Assembly: GCA_934539295.1 (NCBI GenBank)
Contig: CAKTCN010000022.1
Span: 1-58,189 of the forward strand
From: an uncultured Allosphingosinicella sp.
GTDB lineage: Bacteria > Pseudomonadota > Alphaproteobacteria > Sphingomonadales > Sphingomonadaceae
Direction of reading: 5' to 3'
DNA: 58,189 nt
Both the position numbers and the translations under genes were made by a program. The number at the start of each line of letters is the position of its first letter. Positions within the stretch are counted from its first letter, which is position 1. The notes under the pieces were generated by a model. The model had not been told where the DNA came from and made no database searches. It worked only from the letters and a program-made list of their open reading frames with translations. This document shows positions 54,176 to 58,189 of this stretch, one piece after another.

Positions 54176-55428
54176 TATCGATCACATTCACCAAACACGA
54201 TGTCCATGGCGCCGAGGATCGCGGTCGCGTCGGCCAGCATGTGGCCGCGGCTCATGAAGTCCATGGCCTGGAGATGGCTGAACGCCGTCGGCCTGATCTT
54301 CACGCGGTACGGCTTGTTGGTGCCATCGCTCACCAGATAGACGCCGAACTCGCCCTTGGGGCTCTCGGTCGCGACATAGACCTCACCCGCCGGAACGTGG
54401 AAGCCCTCGGTGTAGAGCTTGAAGTGGTGGATCAGCGCCTCCATCGACTGCTTCATGTCGCCGCGCTTGGGCGGAGCGACCTTGCGGTCCATGGTCAGCA
54501 CCGGGCCTTCCGGCATTTCGCTGAGGCACTGCTTCATGATGCGCGCCGACTGATAGACCTCGGCCACGCGCACCATCATGCGGTCGTAGCAGTCGCCCTT
54601 GGTGCCGACCGGAACGTCGAAGTCCATGCGGGCATAGACGTCATAGGGCTGCGACTTACGGATGTCCCAGGGGATGCCCGCGGCACGGATCATCGGGCCG
54701 GAGAAGCCCCAGGCGAGCGCATCTTCCTTGGACACCACGGCGATGTCGACGTTGCGCTGCTTGAAGATGCGGTTATCGACCACCAGGCTCATCGCATCGC
54801 CGAACAGGCGCGGCAGGCGGGTGTCGAGCCAGTCGCCGATGTCGGTCAGCAGCTTCAGCGGCACGTCCTGGTGGACGCCGCCCGGACGGAAATAAGCCGC
54901 ATGCATGCGCGCGCCCGAGGCACGCTCGTAGAAGTTCATGCAATCTTCGCGCAGCTCGAACAGCCACAGGTTCGGCGTCATCGCGCCCACGTCCATGACG
55001 TGGCTGCCGATGTTGAGCAGGTGGTTCGAGATACGGGTCAGTTCGGCGAAGAAGACACGCAGATATTGGGCACGCAGCGGCACTTCGATGTCGAGCAGCT
55101 TCTCGACCGCGAGCACATAGGAGTGCTCCATGCACATCGGCGACACGTAATCGAGCCGGTCGAAATAAGGCAGCGCCTGCAGGTAGGTCTTATACTCGCA
55201 GAGCTTCTCGGTGCCGCGGTGAAGCAGGCCGACATGCGGGTCCACGCGCTCGACGATCTCGCCGTCCAGCTCCAGCACCAGGCGCAGCACGCCGTGCGCC
55301 GCCGGATGCTGCGGGCCGAAGTTGATCGTGTAGTTGGCAATCTCGGACTCGGTCGCACCGGTGGTGGCGACCTTGGTCTCGGGATCCATCGGCGCTTCCG
55401 CCTCGGGCGAAGGGGCGATCCAAGCCAT
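54175..55428 (-). CDS. nuoD: NADH-quinone oxidoreductase subunit D
   Basis: A 417-residue subunit (49-kDa type, related to the large subunit of NiFe hydrogenases) that builds the quinone-reduction pocket. The quinone-contacting loop [20 protein letters not shown] (His pair ~43-47) is intact. [13 protein letters not shown] and the C-terminal IVFGECDR are also diagnostic. It is a separate gene from nuoC, unlike the E. coli nuoCD fusion. The N-terminal ~30 residues ([20 protein letters not shown]) are a variable extension, and a second ATG (residue 14) could be the start. It shares one base with nuoC and with nuoE. Confidence 0.97.
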   Translation of the reverse strand: MAWIAPSPEAEAPMDPETKVATTGATESEIANYTINFGPQHPAAHGVLRLVLELDGEIVERVDPHVGLLHRGTEKLCEYKTYLQALPYFDRLDYVSPMCMEHSYVLAVEKLLDIEVPLRAQYLRVFFAELTRISNHLLNIGSHVMDVGAMTPNLWLFELREDCMNFYERASGARMHAAYFRPGGVHQDVPLKLLTDIGDWLDTRLPRLFGDAMSLVVDNRIFKQRNVDIAVVSKEDALAWGFSGPMIRAAGIPWDIRKSQPYDVYARMDFDVPVGTKGDCYDRMMVRVAEVYQSARIMKQCLSEMPEGPVLTMDRKVAPPKRGDMKQSMEALIHHFKLYTEGFHVPAGEVYVATESPKGEFGVYLVSDGTNKPYRVKIRPTAFSHLQAMDFMSRGHMLADATAILGAMDIVFGECDR

Positions 55429-56087
55429 TACTTCTTCTCCACCGCAGGTGCGGGCGTCGGCGCGCCGGGCGCTTCACCTTGCGCCTTCTCGTCGCCCGGC
55501 AGCACATATTCCGGCCCTTCCCAAGGTGACAGGAAGTCGAAGCTGCGGAAATCCTGCGCCAGCTTCACCGGCTCGTACACGACGCGCTTCTGCTCTTCGG
55601 AATAGCGCATCTCGACATAGCCGGTCAGCGGGAAGTCCTTGCGGAACGGATGACCGCGGAAGCCATAGTCTGTGAGGATACGGCGCAGGTCGTCATTCCC
55701 GTCGAACAGCACGCCGTATAGGTCGAACACCTCACGCTCCAACCAGCCGGCCACGGGGAACAGCCCGGTGACGGACGGCACCGCCTTCTCCTCATCGGTG
55801 AGGACGCGGACGCGGATGCGGTGGTTCTTGGTCACCGACAGCAGGTGGTAGACCACCTCGAAGCGCTCGGCGCGCTCCGGATAATCGACGCCGGCGATCT
55901 CCATCAGCTGCTGATATTCGAACTGGTCGCGAAGCGTGCGCAGGACATCGACGATGCTCTCCCGCGTGACGGTGACCGAATCCTCATAGGCGGCATGCTT
56001 CGCCTCGACGAAGGCGCCACCGATAGCAGCCTTTACCTCATCGAGGATGCCTTCACGCGGGGCGACCAGGGGTGAGTTGTTCGCCAT
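55428..56087 (-). CDS. nuoC: NADH-quinone oxidoreductase subunit C
   Basis: A 219-residue subunit (30-kDa type) of the peripheral arm, lacking cofactors. The signature is [50 protein letters not shown] (~121-169), including ERExxDxxG and GHPxRKD. The N-terminal strand pair has [23 protein letters not shown]. The proline/alanine-rich tail ([14 protein letters not shown]) is dispensable-looking. It lies one base after nuoB and shares one base with nuoD. Confidence 0.96.
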   Translation of the reverse strand: MANNSPLVAPREGILDEVKAAIGGAFVEAKHAAYEDSVTVTRESIVDVLRTLRDQFEYQQLMEIAGVDYPERAERFEVVYHLLSVTKNHRIRVRVLTDEEKAVPSVTGLFPVAGWLEREVFDLYGVLFDGNDDLRRILTDYGFRGHPFRKDFPLTGYVEMRYSEEQKRVVYEPVKLAQDFRSFDFLSPWEGPEYVLPGDEKAQGEAPGAPTPAPAVEKK

Positions 56088-56088
56088 A

Positions 56089-56643
56089 TCAGCGCTCGAT
56101 CGTCCCGATGCGGCGGATCTTCCGCTGCAGCTGCATCACGCCATAGAGCAAAGCCTCGGCAGTCGGCGGGCAGCCGGGAACATAGATGTCCACCGGAACG
56201 ATCCGGTCGCAGCCGCGCACGACGCTGTAGCTGTAATGGTAATAGCCGCCGCCATTGGCGCAGCTGCCCATGGAGATAACGTAGCGCGGCTCCGACATCT
56301 GGTCGTAGACGCGACGCAGGGCCGGGGCCATCTTGTTGCAGAGCGTGCCCGCGACGATCATCACGTCCGACTGGCGCGGGGATGCGCGCGGCGCGGCGCC
56401 GAACCGCTCCATGTCATAACGCGGCATGTTGACGTGGATCATCTCAACGGCGCAGCAGGCCAGGCCGAACGTCATCCACCAGAGCGAGCCGGTGCGCGCC
56501 CAGTTGAACAGGTCCTCGGTCGACGTGACCAGGAAACCCTTGTCGTTCACCTCGTTCGCGACCGAGTTGAAGAAATCGGGATCCGGCTGCTGAAGGTCGG
56601 CCGGGCGCGGATTTTCGTTCCGCGGATCGAGGATCACTCCCAT
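56089..56643 (-). CDS. nuoB: NADH-quinone oxidoreductase subunit B
   Basis: A 184-residue subunit with cluster N2, the last electron carrier before quinone. The vicinal cysteine pair is in [13 protein letters not shown], and the other ligands are in [20 protein letters not shown] and [12 protein letters not shown]. The ATG at 56643 is chosen because an AGGGAG site lies nine bases upstream and MGVILDP fits the family. An ATG seven codons earlier (56664) is possible. It overlaps nuoA by ten bases. Confidence 0.96.
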   Translation of the reverse strand: MGVILDPRNENPRPADLQQPDPDFFNSVANEVNDKGFLVTSTEDLFNWARTGSLWWMTFGLACCAVEMIHVNMPRYDMERFGAAPRASPRQSDVMIVAGTLCNKMAPALRRVYDQMSEPRYVISMGSCANGGGYYHYSYSVVRGCDRIVPVDIYVPGCPPTAEALLYGVMQLQRKIRRIGTIER

Positions 56644-57011
56644 TCGAGCGCTCCCTTCTTCCATGCATAAACAAAGCCGAGAGTAAGCTCGGCCAGAAAG
56701 ATCATCATCGACGCCCAGCCGGCAATGCCGATCGCGCCGAGCGACACCGCCCAGGGGAACAGGAACGCCGCTTCGAGGTCGAAGATGATGAACAGGATTG
56801 CCACGAGGTAGAAGCGCACGTCGAACTGTGCGCGGCTGTCCTCGAACGCGGGGAAGCCGCATTCATATTCGGCTACCTTGTCGGGATAGGGATTGTTCGC
56901 ACCCGTCAGGCGGGACACCGCCATGGGCAGGAACACGAACACGCCGGACAGCACCAGGGCCACGGCGATGAACAGAAGGATAGGCAGATATTCGGCGGCG
57001 GAAGACGCCAT
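56634..57011 (-). CDS. nuoA: NADH-quinone oxidoreductase subunit A
   Basis: A 125-residue three-helix membrane subunit and first gene of the nuo operon. Diagnostic is [41 protein letters not shown] (~48-88), in which the Cys-containing loop between helices 1 and 2 contacts the quinone site. The ATG at 57011 has a GGAGAG ribosome site; the frame extending upstream to 57257 is repeat DNA. A predicted promoter lies 32-60 bases upstream. Confidence 0.96.
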   Translation of the reverse strand: MASSAAEYLPILLFIAVALVLSGVFVFLPMAVSRLTGANNPYPDKVAEYECGFPAFEDSRAQFDVRFYLVAILFIIFDLEAAFLFPWAVSLGAIGIAGWASMMIFLAELTLGFVYAWKKGALEWE

Positions 57012-57042
57012 CGAGACTCTCCAGGACTGGAACTTGTCGCGG

Positions 57043-57071
57043 CTTCTAGGCGTGCCGCAGGTGCGAAGCAA
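57043..57071 (-). promoter_or_regulatory. predicted promoter of the nuo operon
   Basis: On the minus strand TTGCTT (57066-57071) and TAGAAG (57043-57048) are separated by exactly 17 bases, giving a leader of about 25 bases before nuoA. Matches are moderate. The dispersed-repeat block begins just upstream. Confidence 0.45.
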
Positions 57072-57113
57072 GGGAGCGGCGGGTGAGAACGACTCGCAAG
57101 AAGCGGGCTGCTT

Positions 57114-57273
57114 TAAGCCCCTCTCCCCTTGCGGGAGAGGCACAGCCGATGCGGAGCATCGGCAGGGTGAGGGGAAGGCGTTGGTGGTTAGCTTCAGAAG
57201 CATCGCCCCCTCACCCTCCCACTCGTTCGCGCGAGCGGGCCCCTCCCTCTCCCGCAAGGGGGAGAGGGGCTAA
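57114..57273. repeat. two inverted copies of a structured dispersed repeat between nuoA and suhB
   Basis: Copy one (57114-57174) starts TAAGCCCCTCTCCCC and ends GGGTGAGGGG. Copy two (57207-57273) is the same element inverted. Each has conserved outer arms and a variable inner stem: GCCGATGC/GCATCGGC in copy one and CCGCTCG/CGAGTGG (one G-T pair) in copy two. Copy two lies three bases past the suhB stop and can serve as its terminator hairpin. Confidence 0.8.
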
Positions 57274-57276
57274 GGA

Positions 57277-58098
57277 TCACCCTCTCAGCGCACCCGCGAC
57301 CAGCTTGTGCAGCTTGTTGTGCAGCTGGTCGTTGGCGGCCAGTACCTGCCTGATCTCAAGGGCGCGGTCAGCGCCCTTGAAGTCGGTTACGAACCCGCCC
57401 GCTTCGCGCACCAGCAGGATACCCGCGGCGATGTCCCAGGTCTGGAGGTCTTCCTCCCAATAGCCGTCGAAGCGACCGGCCGCGACCCAGGCGAGATCCA
57501 GCGCCGCGGACCCGAGGCGGCGAATGCCAGCCACTTCGGGTGCGACGGCGTTCAGGATCCGCTCGAACCGGTGCTGCTGGCCATGGCCCAGGAAGGGGAT
57601 GCCGGTGGCGATCAACGCATCGTCCAGGTCGCGGCGCGACGAGACGCGCAGGCGACGATCCTGGAGCCAGGCACCCCTGCCCTTTTCGGCCCAGAAGCTC
57701 TCGTCGGTCAGCGGCTGATAGACCAGCCCCTGCGTGACCTCGCCCCAGCCCTGTCCGCCGAGCTTCGGTTCCTGCACCGCGATGGCGATGGAGAAATGCG
57801 GAATGCCGTGGAGGAAGTTGGTGGTGCCGTCGATCGGATCGATGATCCACCGCGGCTTGGTCGGGTCACCCTCGATCGTGCCGCCTTCCTCCATCAGGAA
57901 GCCCCAACCGGGGCGCGCCTTCTGAAGCTCCTCGACGACGGTATTCTCGGCATGCTTGTCGGCCATCGACACGAAATCGGCCGGGCCCTTTCGGCTGACC
58001 TGCAATTGCTCGACCTCGCCGAAGTCGCGGCGCAGGCGCGGCGCAGCCTTGCGCGCGGCGCGCTGCATGACGGTGATGAGGCCGGAATGACTTACCAA
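57277..58098 (-). CDS. suhB: inositol monophosphatase family protein (SuhB-like)
   Basis: A 273-residue Mg2+-dependent phosphatase. The metal motifs are intact: FLMEEGGTIEGD (Glu ~68), WIIDPIDGTTNFLHGIPHFSIAIA (DPxDGTTNF, ~84-92) and WEEDLQTWDIAAGILLVREAGG (WDxAAG, ~220). Substrate is probably inositol-1-phosphate or a related sugar phosphate. SuhB homologues also aid rRNA antitermination in E. coli. The TTG at 58098 is preferred because it gives MVSHSGLITVMQRAARKA, matching relatives. A later ATG (codon 11) would shorten the first helix. The gene is bracketed by inverted repeats. Confidence 0.92.
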   Translation of the reverse strand: MVSHSGLITVMQRAARKAAPRLRRDFGEVEQLQVSRKGPADFVSMADKHAENTVVEELQKARPGWGFLMEEGGTIEGDPTKPRWIIDPIDGTTNFLHGIPHFSIAIAVQEPKLGGQGWGEVTQGLVYQPLTDESFWAEKGRGAWLQDRRLRVSSRRDLDDALIATGIPFLGHGQQHRFERILNAVAPEVAGIRRLGSAALDLAWVAAGRFDGYWEEDLQTWDIAAGILLVREAGGFVTDFKGADRALEIRQVLAANDQLHNKLHKLVAGALRG

Positions 58099-58110
58099 CT
58101 TAACTGCTCC

Positions 58111-58173
58111 TAAGCCCCTCTCCCCTTGCGGGAGAGGGAGGGACCCATTGCGCAGCAATGGGAGGGTGAGGGG
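58111..58173 (+). repeat. third copy of the structured dispersed repeat, upstream of suhB
   Basis: It starts TAAGCCCCTCTCCCC and ends GGGTGAGGGG like the copies beyond suhB, but its inner stem is CCCATTGC/GCAATGGG (58144-58151 and 58155-58162). Its TAAGCCCC end faces suhB, 13 bases from the start codon. Confidence 0.8.
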
Positions 58174-58189
58174 ATGAGGAGTCTTATCC

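Noticed and set aside
57062..57463. Short plus-strand frames through the repeat region between nuoA and suhB
   Set aside because: They translate repeat DNA and antisense suhB; no ribosome site and low-complexity sequence.

Overview
The window (about 58 kb, high GC) comes from an alphaproteobacterium of the order Sphingomonadales, most likely Sphingomonas or a close relative. The clues are the rpsB-to-fabZ block that lacks lpxD and lpxA (sphingomonads carry glycosphingolipid instead of LPS), the nuo-birA-coaX-rnj-DUF1467 order, RNase J, an alphaproteobacterial type LexA box, and REP-like dispersed repeats typical of the group. Most of the window is chromosomal core. No phage, IS element, CRISPR array, tRNA or rRNA was seen.

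Layout. 1-2950: the 3' end of a MarR regulator and an emrAB efflux pair. 2937-3709: an acetyltransferase and rpmE (L31), on the minus strand. 3788-9917: a vitamin B12 uptake operon (cobalamin riboswitch, btuB-like receptor, unnamed membrane protein, two BtuF-like binding proteins, btuC, btuD). 9922-20790: the minus-strand operon rpsB-tsf-pyrH-frr-uppS-cdsA-dxr-rseP-bamA-skp-fabZ, linking translation, isoprenoid and phospholipid precursors and outer-membrane biogenesis. 20927-21188: a small membrane-protein gene whose promoter holds a GAAC-N7-GAAC LexA box. 21127-24006: pssA, psd and icd. 24003-28453: a frameshifted FAD monooxygenase, a KefB-like antiporter, a frameshifted CAP/SCP lipoprotein and a Uma2 protein. 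28454-38028: repeats, ettA, an M28 peptidase, a histidine-kinase-like protein whose H-box His is replaced, a DUF2336 protein, a degenerate nucleotidyltransferase/CDP-alcohol transferase fusion, and a 753-residue two-TM coiled-coil protein. 38056-38268: a 60-residue peptide gene with a double-glycine leader and a proline/arginine-rich tail, just downstream of a perfect 16-bp palindrome. 38320-57011: the minus-strand nuoA-N operon running into birA, a GNAT gene, coaX, rnj and DUF1467. 57207-58173: suhB bracketed by inverted copies of a dispersed repeat.

How it fits together. The B12 operon is read from a promoter sharing its -35 box with the divergent rpmE promoter, and it is probably controlled at translation by mutually exclusive hairpins over the btuB ribosome binding site. 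The ribosome-to-envelope operon is packed with 1-4 base overlaps but carries hairpins at tsf/pyrH and rpsB/tsf that could tune read-through. The nuo operon encodes all 14 subunits of proton-pumping NADH dehydrogenase, plus a 55-residue membrane protein coupled between nuoE and nuoF.

Best leads for new biology: the proline-rich double-glycine peptide; the SOS-type promoter driving a small membrane protein; the riboswitch expression platform; the polarity-factor-like coiled-coil protein divergent from a degenerate lipid-synthase fusion; and the structured repeats whose inner hairpins keep pairing while changing sequence.
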